Of a DNA stretch of 64,000 nucleotides, positions 31,914 through 43,345 are shown piece by piece. Positions within the stretch are counted from its first letter, which is position 1. Each line of letters opens with the position of its first letter. The notes under the pieces are model-generated. The model did not search any database, was not told the origin of the DNA, and was given only the letters and a program-made list of their open reading frames with translations. Origin of the DNA: Chaetoderma sp. LZ-2023a (lineage: Eukaryota > Mollusca > Caudofoveata > Chaetodermatida > Chaetodermatidae); assembly GCA_034401795.1 (NCBI GenBank), contig CM067370.1:65282812-65346811 (forward strand). The letters are read 5' to 3'. Position numbers and translations under genes: made by a program.

Positions 31914-32577
31914 AAAAACTTTAAATCAATGTATCGATCAATCTGCCAACTGATCAATCCCTTGACCAATCAATCAATAATTAGTTGATCAGTTCATCAA
32001 ACGATCAGTCAAATATTTGATCGTCCACACAACTAAACACTCAATACATTTGTAATTTAAATTTTCATCCTGTCAGTCAAGCAAGTAATCAATCATGCAA
32101 ATCGTCAACCTACCAATGGTTCGGCAATAGATCACTGCATCAACCCCTTAGAGGAATATGTCTATGAACCAATCAACCAAATGACTGGTCGATTAAACAA
32201 TCCAAGAACTCCGCAATTTAGCAATGTGCTTAAATCTAAACGCACACAACCAACATTTGTTTCAAAACATTTAACTAGAAACAAATGTTTTACCCAAACG
32301 GCAGGCCCTAGTATTTCCAGATTTCTTGCCAAAATCTAAGCAAGTTGTTCTCAATATTGATTGTTTGCTAACCTTGAAAAACGCACCGGTAAAATGCTTA
32401 GATTGCTATTTTAGCAATCCAAATTTCCCGTCCGACGGTGACGCAGCGGGGACATCGTGGTTGTTTCAGCGCGCCGCTCTAGTGGAATCAGTTCCATTCA
32501 ATTGCATTAATCCAATCTCACGCGATTTATCGTGGCGAAAATCGCGATGGTAAACCGCTCTAGTGGAGTCAGGCTTT
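31401..32577. mobile_element. TIR element with AAAGYCTGACTCCACTA ends
   Basis: The left end at 31,401-31,417 and right end at 32,561-32,577 are complementary with one mismatch. Inside are GTTTACCGC/GCGGTAAAC words, an (AAT)n run (31,868-31,911) and a degenerate ATCA-phased stretch (about 31,920-32,190). No transposase frame is seen. The right end directly abuts the right TIR of the outer element. Confidence 0.55.
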
Positions 32578-32603
32578 ATGCGTGCCAGGTAAACGCAGCT
32601 TTA

Positions 32604-32820
32604 GACCCGATTTATAAGTCGAACTTCTCATGTGTCGTGCCAGCAAAATTTACCTGAAAACAGTCCATACTAGCGCGACAAAGGTTCGACATATAAATCA
32701 ACTTTTCCAGCACGACTCACAGTCGTGCTTTTGAGCTTTCTAGACGACCTATTGCGTTACCCGACTGAAGCGCGAATGTGATTTATACGTCGCACATTTC
32801 ATGTGCCGTGCCAGCACAGA
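32604..32820. mobile_element. Degraded copies of the GGCCCG-end MITE
   Basis: GACCCGATTTATAAGTCGAA starts right after the TTA flank at 32,601-32,603. A diverged right end (GTTCGACATATAAATC) lies near 32,690. A second partial end (GATTTATACGTCGCAC...GTGCCGTGCCAGCAC) is at 32,779-32,818. Between them is a perfect 9 bp stem hairpin (AGCACGACT with its complement) near 32,712-32,732. Family assignment comes from the intact copy at 37,338. Confidence 0.55.
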
Positions 32821-33645
32821 ACGGAATATCAGCTGTCAAGTCTTGACATCCGATTGGGCAATGGTCCGAAAACTAAATTTATTCATTCATTCATTCATTC
32901 ATCCAGGCACGCATGTGCACTTGCACACACGCACGTGGACGCACACACGCACGTACTTTATTCGTGTTCAATGTATTCTTCGGACAGGGAAGAAAGTCAA
33001 AGATAAAGTACATAGAACGAGCTGCCATTAATAAGCTTGTGAAAAATATAACGTTTGTCATTTTCTGTATCGGTATAATGGGGGTGGGGGGGTCAACAAA
33101 TTTGTCAAGGGACTGGTGGGTGGATGGGCAGAGGTGGGTGGGTGATGTTAAAGTGACTCAGTCTTGATTCTCAGGATTTTTCCAGAGGACCAAGCAGTGG
33201 AAAGTGTCCCGATTTTGGGTAAAGTTTTTGGGGGGAGTAAGTAAAAAGATTTGAAAATCAGACGTTCTGAGAAGCTATCTCTTGCAGTCAGAGTGATAAT
33301 TCATTTTTGGGAAATAATCTGTGGAAATAAGTGTTTCCACAAAATATTTCCCATACCACTTGTCATCTGAAGAAATCTGTTCACCACATGCCCCCTCCCC
33401 CACCTCTACGTAGGCGACTGTTTCTTAACACTTTAAAAGCTACAGACCAAAATAAGAGATTATCCATGAAGTATTTTGTTAAATATTTTGAAACTAATTT
33501 GACTGACAGCATTTGCTGCCTAAAGCAGCAACAAGTTCCAGTCGAATTATTTGCAAAATATGTAACAGCTTTCTTGATTAGTTGTCATTAAATTGAGACA
33601 ATGTGTTTCTATCGGCGAAATAGTTTACGCCATTAATTAACGCCA
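32821..33645. other. Unassigned, no gene recognised
   Basis: A short CATT repeat (32,880-32,902) and a degenerate CACG-type run (32,920-32,960). Open frames of 67-86 codons have no motifs. A G-run lies near 33,080. Confidence 0.45.
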
Positions 33646-33960
33646 TTAAAGGTGCGTATTCATAAAATAGTGTAATGTATATTTACATACAGAGGCTTAA
33701 TTTGTGTACCTCAATGTAATGAAGCGAAATAAATCTTAACATTTGATGATTTAATTAATTACAAATTTTTTTTTTTAATGTAATTGCAAGTTAAATTAGT
33801 TACTCGTGTCTCTAATTCAATTTCAGATCTTAAATAAATTCTATTAATTTCTACGTAATGAAATCATCATATGATAAGATTTATTTCGTTTGGTTAAATT
33901 GAGGTGCATAATTTAAGACTCTGAAAGTATACGATTTGAATCAACTGAAACAATTTTTAC
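33646..33960. mobile_element. MITE with TTAAAGGTGCRTATTCA end, copy 1
   Basis: The arms 33,690-33,762 and 33,854-33,923 are inverted copies of each other (AAATAAATCTTA.CAT.TGATGATTT type words). The left end TTAAAGGTGCGTATTCA recurs at 35,735. The interior is AT-rich. No coding. Confidence 0.6.
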
Positions 33961-34660
33961 TGAGGGGAACTGAGCAAATTACGAAAATTTTGAGAGCTGT
34001 AGAGTAAAAACCTCACAGCCCCCAGAGCAGAGCTTAGAATAATCCCGAAACACACTAGACCGATTGCTAGAGTGAGTACGAGGGCGATACATAGGCCTCT
34101 TTCTCACTGCCTAATCCTGTTTAACTATTTCGTGTACTATGTAGGTAGACAATTAACACAAAAAAAATTTTGGCCGATATATCGGTTTGCATTCACACTG
34201 CTAGAAGATAGTCCCGTACTGGACGGTGGCGCTACCTGGTGGAGAGCGAGATAAAATGCTGGCCGTAGCGCTACCCGCCAATCATTGAGAGAAAATGCTG
34301 ACGTTAACGCTACCTGGCAGATTTTGACGAAATAGGCTGCATTCACATAGCGAAAAAATAGCGATATATCGGAAGGGTACAAGGGCCAGTTCAATGAGAA
34401 CGCTGGCCGATACACCTGCTATTTACCGAAATAGTGGCTGTATCAGAACACGGCTATAGTGCATGGGGGTCCAGAGAGGCCTTCCAGGAAATATGCATCT
34501 GTATGCAATTTATGTCAGTTTGGCATAATCTCGAATAAAAAGTTAACTATAATTCAGTGTTAAATAAAAATATATCTATGTGGCAAAATTAAATAAATTC
34601 CAAACCGATGCATACATTTAATGCATGTCAACTCTGGGCCTTCAGTTTCAGTTTCACATT
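33961..34660. other. Unassigned, with a 39-40 bp minisatellite
   Basis: At 34,224-34,325 a GCGCTACCTGG...AAAATGCTG unit occurs about three times (starts near 34,229, 34,268 and 34,308). GCATTCACA words near 34,188 and 34,339, with GATATATCGG nearby, hint at another TIR element, but I could not define its ends. Confidence 0.4.
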
Positions 34661-34673
34661 CATTACACTCAGG

Positions 34674-35700
34674 CTACCAAGGGAGCATCATGCAGTAAAT
34701 ATTGCCCTTGCGCTCGAATTGTAGAATTGTGAAGTATCTTTCCAAATTTGCATCGTCTTTTATTTGATTATAGAATGATAACCGGCTTGACTCGCTGATG
34801 TCAGCTCTACACGTCTCTTTAAATTGATTTTCTAAAACTGTTTGTACCTGAGTAGTTAATTGTGTTTTATTTATGTTGTCTTTCTCAAATGTTTCACCAT
34901 AACCTGTTAATGCTTTTATCTTTTCTATCCATTTAAACTGTGTAATCTTTCTTTCCGTATAGTGTAGACCAATACAATATAGTTTTTCGTATCTTGCGTT
35001 TACTATGTCAGCCCGGATCAGAATAATATTACATTGTATCTTTATGTGTAGGGGGTATTTTCTAAGTTCGGTATAGACCATAATATTTGGTGTACTCTTT
35101 TTCATGTGTATACGAATTTTGTAAAATTTTATTTGGCAAGTCTCAAGCAGATCAGTGTTCTCAAACCCCCAAATATCGGATGCATATAACCTTAGTGGTG
35201 AGGCCATGCTGTCAAAAAGTGTACATTGTAAGTAAATTGGTACATTATTTTCTTTAATCCTGTGCAAGCTTTTACATTGCTTTATCCCTTGTTTCAAGTT
35301 ACGTTTTCTACATGAGAAAAATTTACCATTATATTTGAAGAGAACTCCTAGAAATAGATATTCATCGACTATTTCAATGTCATGAACCCCAATTTGTAAT
35401 TGTGGTTGATTGGTTTCCTTGCGTTTTTTAAATATTATTATTTTTGTTTAGTTTCATTAACTTTCAATTTCCATTCATTACAGTAATCTTGGAACGTATC
35501 TATAGCATTTTGGAGAGCTGTTGGAGATTCCGCCATTATTATAGTGTTATCCCCATACATGAGAGCAATTAAATATAGGTATACGTGTAGATCATCAGCC
35601 ATTTCACTGATTGGTGGCAGTCCTAGAATATGATGTTCTAAATATTCTTCCAGGTCATTTAAGAATATTGAAAAAATAAAAGGTGGTAAATTTTCTCCCC
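34674..35700 (-). pseudogene. LINE ORF2 fragment: reverse transcriptase C-terminal half and tail
   Basis: On the minus strand 35,700-35,460 reads RRGENLPPFIFSIFLNDLEE, ISEMADDLHVYL and LMYGDNTIIMAE, then NEWKLKVNETK. These are late reverse transcriptase motifs with the catalytic YADD box changed to YGDN. After stops and a frame change, 35,297-34,674 continues as an open 207-codon tail: RLYASDIWGFENTDLL, YKIRIHMKKSTPNIMVYTEL. This wording is typical of the region after the reverse transcriptase in many invertebrate non-LTR elements. It belongs to a different family from the Tx1-like LINE. Truncated at the 5' end near 35,710, where MITE sequence begins; not functional. Confidence 0.75.
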
Positions 35701-35734
35701 GTCTTACAGAAAGTTCGACCTATAAAATGGGCTT

Positions 35735-35890
35735 TAAAGGTGCATATTCACAGCGGAATGCTTGAAAATCATTTTTTTAAATAGTATACTTTTATAGGCT
35801 TAAATTATGTGGATATGTGTAATGAAACAAAATAAATCTTGGCATATGATGATTTCATTTCGTATAAATTTTTTGAAATTGAAATAGAGG

Positions 35891-35893
<3 letters not shown>
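35735..35893. mobile_element. MITE with TTAAAGGTGCRTATTCA end, copy 2, truncated by a microsatellite
   Basis: TTTAAAGGTGCATATTCAC, then GTATACTTTTATAGGCTTAA and AAATAAATCTTGGCATATGA match the reverse complement of copy 1 (33,960 to about 33,810). The match runs to GAGGCACGAG, from which the (GA)n array grows directly. Confidence 0.6.
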
Positions 35894-36545
<652 letters not shown>

Positions 36546-36782
36546 AAGTAAGAGAGAGCGGGGTGGGGGTGAGATTTCCAGACGTTGCTCACGATTCAAA
36601 TAAAAGAACCCGGATACCGGGTCGGATCAAATTCTAAATCTATGAATATCTTGAAATCTACAGTTCTAATTTGGCTCAGATTTTAACACAAAAATGGGTG
36701 TGACCATACATTAGGATTCCACAACGTTTGACGCGATTCGGAAAAGATTCCGAAAGTCCGAAAAATCTGAAAAAGTTATTAA

Positions 36783-36829
<47 letters not shown>

Positions 36830-37334
36830 TTATTATTGTTATTATTTCCATGTTAGATGACGGACAATGATCATATACCAAATTTAGCAAACAGTTGATA
36901 CCATCTCGTGATGAAGAACTTCCTTTAATAATTTCTGTCGAATTTTATGTTCACTCCTCGTGCGTGTTCTGTAGGAGGTGGATGATGGGTGGGAGTTGGA
37001 TTCCTAGAGTTATTCAGATAGACAGATTTTATTACTATACTCGAGCACAAATCATTAATAAAACTTAACTACGCAGTTATTTTTATTAAACGTGTCAAAT
37101 TGTAACATGTGTTTTGATCAATTATACTACAGAACATTCGAAGGCAGGGAAATAATAAAAACGATATATTCTTAGTACAATTTGCTTTCTAACTCATGCT
37201 CTGGGGCGCACAGACACGGGTCTCGGAACATGGGTCCTATGGCGATTTTGATTTTTCTACAATGGCCTAATAATTTGAGCATATCTTTGATTATGAAACT
37301 TAAAATGCGAGTTCATTATGCCTATGTTTGGAAC
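36546..37334. other. Unassigned, with (ATT)n at 36,779-36,848
   Basis: No coding or repeat family was recognised outside the ATT array. Confidence 0.45.
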
Positions 37335-37337
37335 TAA

Positions 37338-37461
37338 GGCCCGTTTTATAAGTCGAACTTTCTGTCGCGCCACGCTAAGGAGATTTATATAGTGGACTCT
37401 GTTATTTTCAGGCAGATTTAGGTGGCACGGCACAAGAGAAGTTCGACTGATAAATCGGGCC
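37338..37461. mobile_element. MITE with GGCCCG ends, 124 bp, TAA target duplication
   Basis: The left arm GGCCCGTTTTATAAGTCGAA (37,338) mirrors the right arm ending TTCGACTGATAAATCGGGCC (37,461). TAA flanks both ends (37,335-37,337 and 37,462-37,464). Short size, long TIRs, no coding and a 3 bp TAA duplication fit a Harbinger-type MITE. This is the best copy of the family in the window. Confidence 0.8.
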
Positions 37462-37464
37462 TAA

Positions 37465-38271
37465 CCCGTCAGTCTTTCTAGTCATCTGCCCGCCCACCTG
37501 CCTGTCCGTCTGTCAATCGGTCCGTCCAGCCACCGGTCCGTCCGTCCATCCACCCGTCTAATCGGTCACGCCTTCGTCAGTCCCTCCGTCCGTTCATCTT
37601 GTCTGACATGTGAAATCCCTAGAAGGTCGCTATAAATAAGACGTAATAGCGAGCCCACTAGAAACTACGCTATCGAAGAAAGACTGACATTTTCATTGAC
37701 TTTCACCATGGACTAATGTGTTGAGTTTAGCTTGCTGTATTATTGCGGTATGTGGTTTGTATGGCTGCGTGCGGGCCAGTATTATATTTTATTGTTATGA
37801 ATGTATATGGAAGTATGAAAGTGCCCAAATGAATTGGGTTTTTTAATTTTCTACTTAGTTAACTCGAGATTTAGACTTACTTGGCTCGATATTTCGACTT
37901 AATTGTCTCGGAATTCCGACATACTAACTCAAAATCTTGACTTACTTAGCGCGAACATTCTATTTAGTTAACTCAAAATGTCGACTTATTTATATTTACG
38001 TGTTTCGCGGTCCCATACTTACATACTTACTATGGATACATCGCTAACCATACCAATACACCCACCAAGCTTACCTATAGATCCAAAGCGGCCATAGCAC
38101 TAAACCTTAGCTAACCTAACAGTACAACAATTCCTAGACATCCCATTTATGCATAGCTACCCATATCCATTTCATTCATTTTCATTTCATTTTATTTAAT
38201 ACGCCCAGGTCACAAGGTGGCATGTGGGGTCAGTTACGATGTTACATATTGTGGCGGTAGAGAAGTAGATA

Positions 38272-38311
<40 letters not shown>

Positions 38312-40050
38312 CTGCGTGCAGAAACTACACGCAGATTATTATTCTACGATCGGATATTTCTTATTCTTCTTATTATTATTATTATTCTCGGTCACTATTA
38401 TTTCAAACGTATCTTCTCCCAGAGATTTGTTCAGATCATTTTGCAACCTTATCGACCCAATAGAACATCATTTGTGGTTTGTTGCTATTGCTTTTTACTT
38501 TGATCCGGACAATTATTTGCGAGAAGTAACCCTTTTCGTGCCAAAAATCTGAACAATTTAAAACACTCCTTTTCGCATAGTTGTGATCCGATTTTCACAA
38601 ATCTTTACTACTTTCTTTTCTTTTTCGTTTTCCCAACTTTGTGCAAAAATGGAATTCGCAGCGACTACGATTTTCTTAGAAAATGTTTCTCTTTTCCGAA
38701 TTTTGGTCTGATCGGTTCGTGCTTAAGACTGCCTAATTCGCGTCGCCTCGCCGTCTATATTCTGAATCTGCTTACAGAATTCAAATATCTCACGCGGTTG
38801 TCGAGATATTAATTATTCTTCTCCCAAAGGTTTAGGCCGTATCTCTTCCTATAGTTTTGAGGCAATCAACTCCAAACTGGGTCAACTCCTAGCACACGTG
38901 GTGGAATCGATGGCGTGTGTTTTTAATTTGGACTTGCCAAGTAGTTTTCGAGCTACCAACCTTTGAGTGGGCAAAAATGTCCCATAGGAAATGTATGGAG
39001 ATTATCAATATTTATCTTTGATGTGTGACTACACTTAGAGTTTCGATGGGATCGCTACCATACTTTCCTAGGACATTATCTGTTTGCTCTCGAAGATTTC
39101 TTCTCAATTTATCGTCAAAGATCAAATGCCAAGGTCGTTTCTATGTGCTAAACGTTACCGGATTTTGTTTTTGGCAGGAATTAGCTCCCCTTGCCCACAA
39201 AATGTCAGTGCAAGGTCAAATTTTGGAACATCATTAGCCAGCCAGGAACTACGTTGAGTCGTGTAGAAAAATTATAAAATCTCATAAAAACCTCTCTATA
39301 ACAGCCAAAACAAACATTTTCATTTTCAAATTTCAACCGTCGATAGCCGGCTTATTTGACCTCGGATCTGAAAATAAGCCACATATTCCGAGTATAGTTC
39401 TCTTTGGTGCATCCTTGCAGTACTTTACAGACTCAAAATCGGTTCATCCGTTCTCGAGATATTCAAAAAACTGTAAAACACAATTTAAAAAAATTGTGAA
39501 AACTGGTGACGAGTGTCCGAAAAGATTTTCCGAGCTATTTTTGTTCAAAATATCACAGATTATTTTAATTACTCAGGATCTTTCTTATTATTCTCTGATC
39601 GACTTGAAATTTGGTGAACTTCTACATCTTATATTGCCTTGATTGTGCGCTGCCTCATAAACTTAAAGTTGATCCATCCAATGGATGGATGTCAGACAGA
39701 CGGACAATGGATAGTTGGCATGGCATAAGCTCACTTGTCCATTCTGGCCAGGTGAGATAATAACAATGATAACTGAGTCATTGGAGTGAACGACTAAGAA
39801 TAAAACAAACCGTATATTCTGGAAATTCAACAAATTGATAAAACATGCCTGATTCTGATACAATTCAATGAGAGGGGGCACAAATATCATGGCTGTTTCT
39901 TCTGTGCATCAACCAAACATCCCATGATGCATTGCAAGAAGTGGCTCGTGCAGGTAGCGCTTATCTGTGATCGCGAGAATCCTGTCCACACCGCTGTCTA
40001 CACTAAAACCGCATATGCAGAAACAGCAACAACTCCACCACCATTGCTAC
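37465..40050. other. Unassigned, no gene recognised
   Basis: Degenerate GTCC-phased run at 37,480-37,600. (TTA)n at 38,274-38,309 is followed directly by a perfect hairpin, TAATCTGCGTG with its complement, at 38,308-38,338. The remaining frames (38,217-38,552, 39,025-39,237, 39,415-39,642) have no motif I recognise. Confidence 0.45.
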
Positions 40051-40052
40051 CA

Positions 40053-40092
40053 CCAGCCCGTCGTCACCAAAGCAGTGGCGACGACGGGCTGG
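40053..40092. other. GC-rich perfect hairpin at the edge of Gypsy relic 1
   Basis: CCAGCCCGTCGTC (40,053-40,065) is complementary to 40,080-40,092, with a 14-base loop. Function unknown. Confidence 0.6.
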
Positions 40093-40139
40093 CCCTTTCC
40101 TCACTCAGCCATCAGCTGGAGTAGTTAATCTCGTAATAG

Positions 40140-40830
40140 AGATAGAGGAGATGCAATTCATTCAGTGAGTTGTCATCGCCTCTATTCAAAACGATGCCCT
40201 TCTTGGCTCTGATTTTCTTAGTGCCAGCGAAGCCATCATACACTGTAAGCAACAAGAACTTGACATATAATACGGCCGACGAATACCCCTTGGACAGGAA
40301 TCATCATTATATGATACATACGCACTTATACTTGATAGTACAGCCACAGATGAGCTGGGAAAGAACGGATCCTATGGGCCACCACACCACAGTTAGAAAA
40401 CAACACTCACACCGCCATGCTGGAACCCGACCCTGATTATATGATAGCCTCACAATGCACAAGTCCCCACATAATCATGGACACCACCTACAAAGAACAC
40501 ATACCCTTTCGAGTGCTCAATGGCACAGCAGACCCAATTACCCTTGAACCAGGAGTCCGTTGTGGCCACTTGATGGACGTGATTTCACTGGAAACACCCG
40601 CACCAACTATAACACCCAGAGCAACCACCGATGATTTACCCGAACATTTACATGATGTGTACCTGCGTGCCACAGTAGGATTGATGCATTCACAAAAACG
40701 ACATATACGGGCTTTACTTTATGAATATCGTGATAGTTTCTCAGCCGGAGACATGGACCTCAGAGAAATTCATCTAGTGCGACACTCCATCGACACAGGA
40801 AATAATCGCCCAGTACGACAACCAGTATGA
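40140..40830 (+). pseudogene. Gypsy protease end and start of reverse transcriptase (broken)
   Basis: Near 40,190 one frame reads NDALLGSDFLSASEAIIHC, the late block of a Gypsy aspartic protease. Frame changes follow, then 40,417-40,830 encodes the protease-RT linker ending in a VRHSIDTGNNRPVRQPV block. There the frame meets a TGA (40,828-40,830) and continues in the same frame as the next entry. The protease active-site part upstream is not recognisable. Confidence 0.65.
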
Positions 40831-40851
40831 CATCTTCCCATTCACAAGGAA

Positions 40852-41889
40852 GTGGAAGTGCACCAACAAGTGAAAGACATGTTGTGGGCCAGAATAATTG
40901 AACCATCAGCATCCCAATGGGCCAGTCCTATTGTACTAGCAGGAAAAAAGGACGGATCCTTGCAGTTTTGTATAGACTACCACTGCCTTAATGATCTTAG
41001 CTTCAAAGACGCATATCCGCTCCCTCGGATAGATCAGGCCATGGATTCCTTGTCCGGAGTCAAGTGGTTTTGTACCCTTGATTTGGCTAGTGGTTACTGG
41101 CAAGTGGCCATGGACGAAGCTGACATGAAAAAGACCGCATTCATATGTAGGGATGGTCTCTTTCAATTCTGTAAGATGTCTTACAGCTTGTGCAACGGTC
41201 TGGGAGCATTTGAACGCCCCATTGAGCAGGTATTGACTGCCCTGCAATGGGAGATCTGTCTGTGCTACATCGACGATGTAATCATCTTTGGTTCCACATT
41301 CGAGCAGACACTTACAAATTTGGACACAGTGCTATTACGATTCCGCACGGCCAATTTAAAACTTAAACCTAAGAAGTGTCATCTCTTCAGACAGAGCGTC
41401 GAGTTCCTGGGACATGTCATATCAGGTGATGGAGTGGCTATTCAGCCATCAAAAGCAAAGGCAGTAGCAGAGTGGCAAACGCCCTCTTCAGTCACAGAAA
41501 CTCAGAGTTTCCTCGGTCTCTCCCTGTACTATCGCAGATACATCCATCATTTCAGTGAGATTGCATCACCCCTTTACAGGATCACCGAGAAAGATCGACA
41601 ATTCGAGTGGACGAGTGAGTGTGAAGGTTTCTTCAGGGCATTGAAGGAACTCCTGATGCCCGCCCTGATTCTCGCTCATCCTAATCCATACCTCGATTTC
41701 ATCCTAGACACTGACGCGTCGGCTTATTCCATTGGCATGGTTCTATCTCAGGTCACAGAGGATGGAACAGAGCAGGTACTCGGTTATGGTTCGCATACAC
41801 TAAATAAAACAGAAAGAAGATACACGACCACGAAGCGAGAACTACTGGCGGCGGTTCATTTCGTCAAGTATTATAGATACTTTCTGTAG
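40852..41889 (+). pseudogene. Gypsy reverse transcriptase and RNase H (broken)
   Basis: A 345-codon open piece. Reverse transcriptase motifs are ASPIVLAGKKDGSLQFCIDY, TLDLASGYWQVAM (catalytic Asp) and CYIDDVIIFG near residue 140, with the FLGHVISGDGV and FLGLSLYYRRYI connections. RNase H begins at DTDASAYSIGMVLSQ and includes KTERRYTTTKRELLA. The frame ends at TAG 41,887-41,889, but RNase H sequence (TLRTDHASLQWL) continues beyond it, so the stop is a mutation. A frameshift near 41,970 follows. Confidence 0.85.
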
Positions 41890-41959
41890 GGTCGCCCCTT
41901 TACACTCCGTACAGACCATGCCTCGCTACAATGGCTCAGAAACCTTAAAAATCCGGAGT

Positions 41960-43345
41960 GCCAGGTAGCGAGATGGAGGAATCCCTGCAGGCCTTCAACT
42001 TTAATGTTGTTCACCATCCCAGCAAATTGCATGGGAACGCCGATGCCTTGAGCAGAATCGGGCTCGGGGAGGAAGAACAAGAGGCCGCAACCATGACACA
42101 GTCTACACAGCCATCTCCGGAGTTCCCTAAATTGCAATGTATGGAGTGGAACACGGAGAAAGTCGCTCATGCCCAAGTAACAGACACGCAAACACAATAC
42201 ATATACACGTGGATCCAGGAGGGGGTAGGTCCTTCCAGGGAATCTGTTACACCCCTATCCACAATGGCCAAGTACTACCACTAGCGGTTTGAAGCATGTC
42301 ATATGCAGAACAATGTTCTTTACATCAACAACCATCTGGTAATCCCAGAGTGTTATCGTGATATTATATTACAGCAATTGCACGATAACATGGAACATCT
42401 AGCCGGTGAAAGAACAGTAATGCGGATAAGACAGAGATTTCACTGGATCGGAATTCACGATAGTGTGAAGGCATGGGTCGCCAAATGTATCCCATGCCAA
42501 AGACGTTTGGTCACCTCCATATAGCCCCACTTCAAATTAAAGTCGTTGGAGCACCGTAGGAGCGAGTGGCTATTGACGTGCTCAGACCCTTCAATATGAT
42601 GGATGATGGAAGCAAGACTACTTTGCGAAGTGGATAGAAGCATTTGCTTTGCCAGACCAAGAGGCATCCAGTATAGCGGAGGTCTTGGCAAGCAATGTAT
42701 TCTGCCATTTCGGTATGTCCTATGAGCTACACTCCGCTCAAGGAAGTAATGTTGAGAGCCAGCTGATCGCCGGGCTCTGCAAATTGTTTCATATCGTCAA
42801 AACAAGGACAACATCATATCACCCTAGGGGGGACGGTATGGTCGAAAGATTGAACCGCACCCTAGTGGAGATATTGACGACGGAAACATGCCTTGATTGT
42901 AGAGATTGGAATTTACGACTCCCATATGTGCTCATGGCTTAGCGCACTTCAGTACATTCCAGCACAGGTTATACCCCAGCTCGGTTAATGTTAGGCTGTG
43001 AATTAGCCCTACCCCTGGAGCTGGCCATGCCCCAGACACCAGGGGAGAAAAATTCACCATCGCTCTACGTCGAACTCATGCGGCAGTGGATAGAACAGAC
43101 GCATGAGTTAGTGAGAGCAACACTATCCACTGCACACCGGCGTCAGAAGACATAGCATGACCGGAGAGTGCATGGAAACCTGTATGAAGCTGGAAGGATG
43201 GTTTGGGTACATGAGGCCCCTATGTGGTGGGAGGTAAGACATCGGACGTGACCTACCATATCCATGCTTCGGATGGCCTGACCTTAGCCACCCACTTCGA
43301 TCGGCTAAAACCGTGCATCGGCGACGACCTTGCACCATAGCTCGG
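41960..43345 (+). pseudogene. Gypsy RNase H end, integrase and tail (broken)
   Basis: Segments in shifting frames. FNVVHHPSKLHGNADALSR lies at 42,000-42,056. The integrase zinc domain (HDNMEHLAGE...KCIPCQRR) is at 42,384-42,506. The core domain is at 42,640-42,942 and ends in HPRGDGMVERLNRTL with the Glu present. The second catalytic Asp position of the DDE triad (near 42,736) is occupied by Ala. A tail segment (STGYTPARLMLGCEL) follows. At least six stops or frameshifts make this non-functional. Confidence 0.8.

Larger units (their letters stand above)
30400..32600. mobile_element. TIR element, about 2.2 kb, TTA target duplication (Harbinger-like), with nested TIR elements
   Basis: A perfect 21 bp terminal inverted repeat begins AGCTGCGTTTACCTGGCACG at 30,400-30,420, with its complement at 32,580-32,600. 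TTA flanks both ends (30,397-30,399 and 32,601-32,603). A 3 bp TTA/TAA duplication is the habit of PIF/Harbinger elements. No transposase frame is visible, so it is non-autonomous. The interior holds GCGGAACGCGGAA-type subrepeats in both orientations. A second inner end near 30,880-30,928 mirrors the left 50 bp. At least two further TIR elements are annotated separately. Confidence 0.7.
40130..43345 (+). mobile_element. Gypsy-type LTR retrotransposon relic 1 (pol region)
   Basis: Protease end, reverse transcriptase, RNase H, integrase and a C-terminal tail follow in Gypsy order on the plus strand, broken by several stops and frameshifts. LTRs are not evident on either side. The copy is dead. 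Confidence 0.85.

Noticed and set aside
40053..40092. GC-rich hairpin as a bacterial-type terminator
   Set aside because: Nothing else is prokaryotic, no U-run follows, and it lies beside a eukaryotic retroelement.
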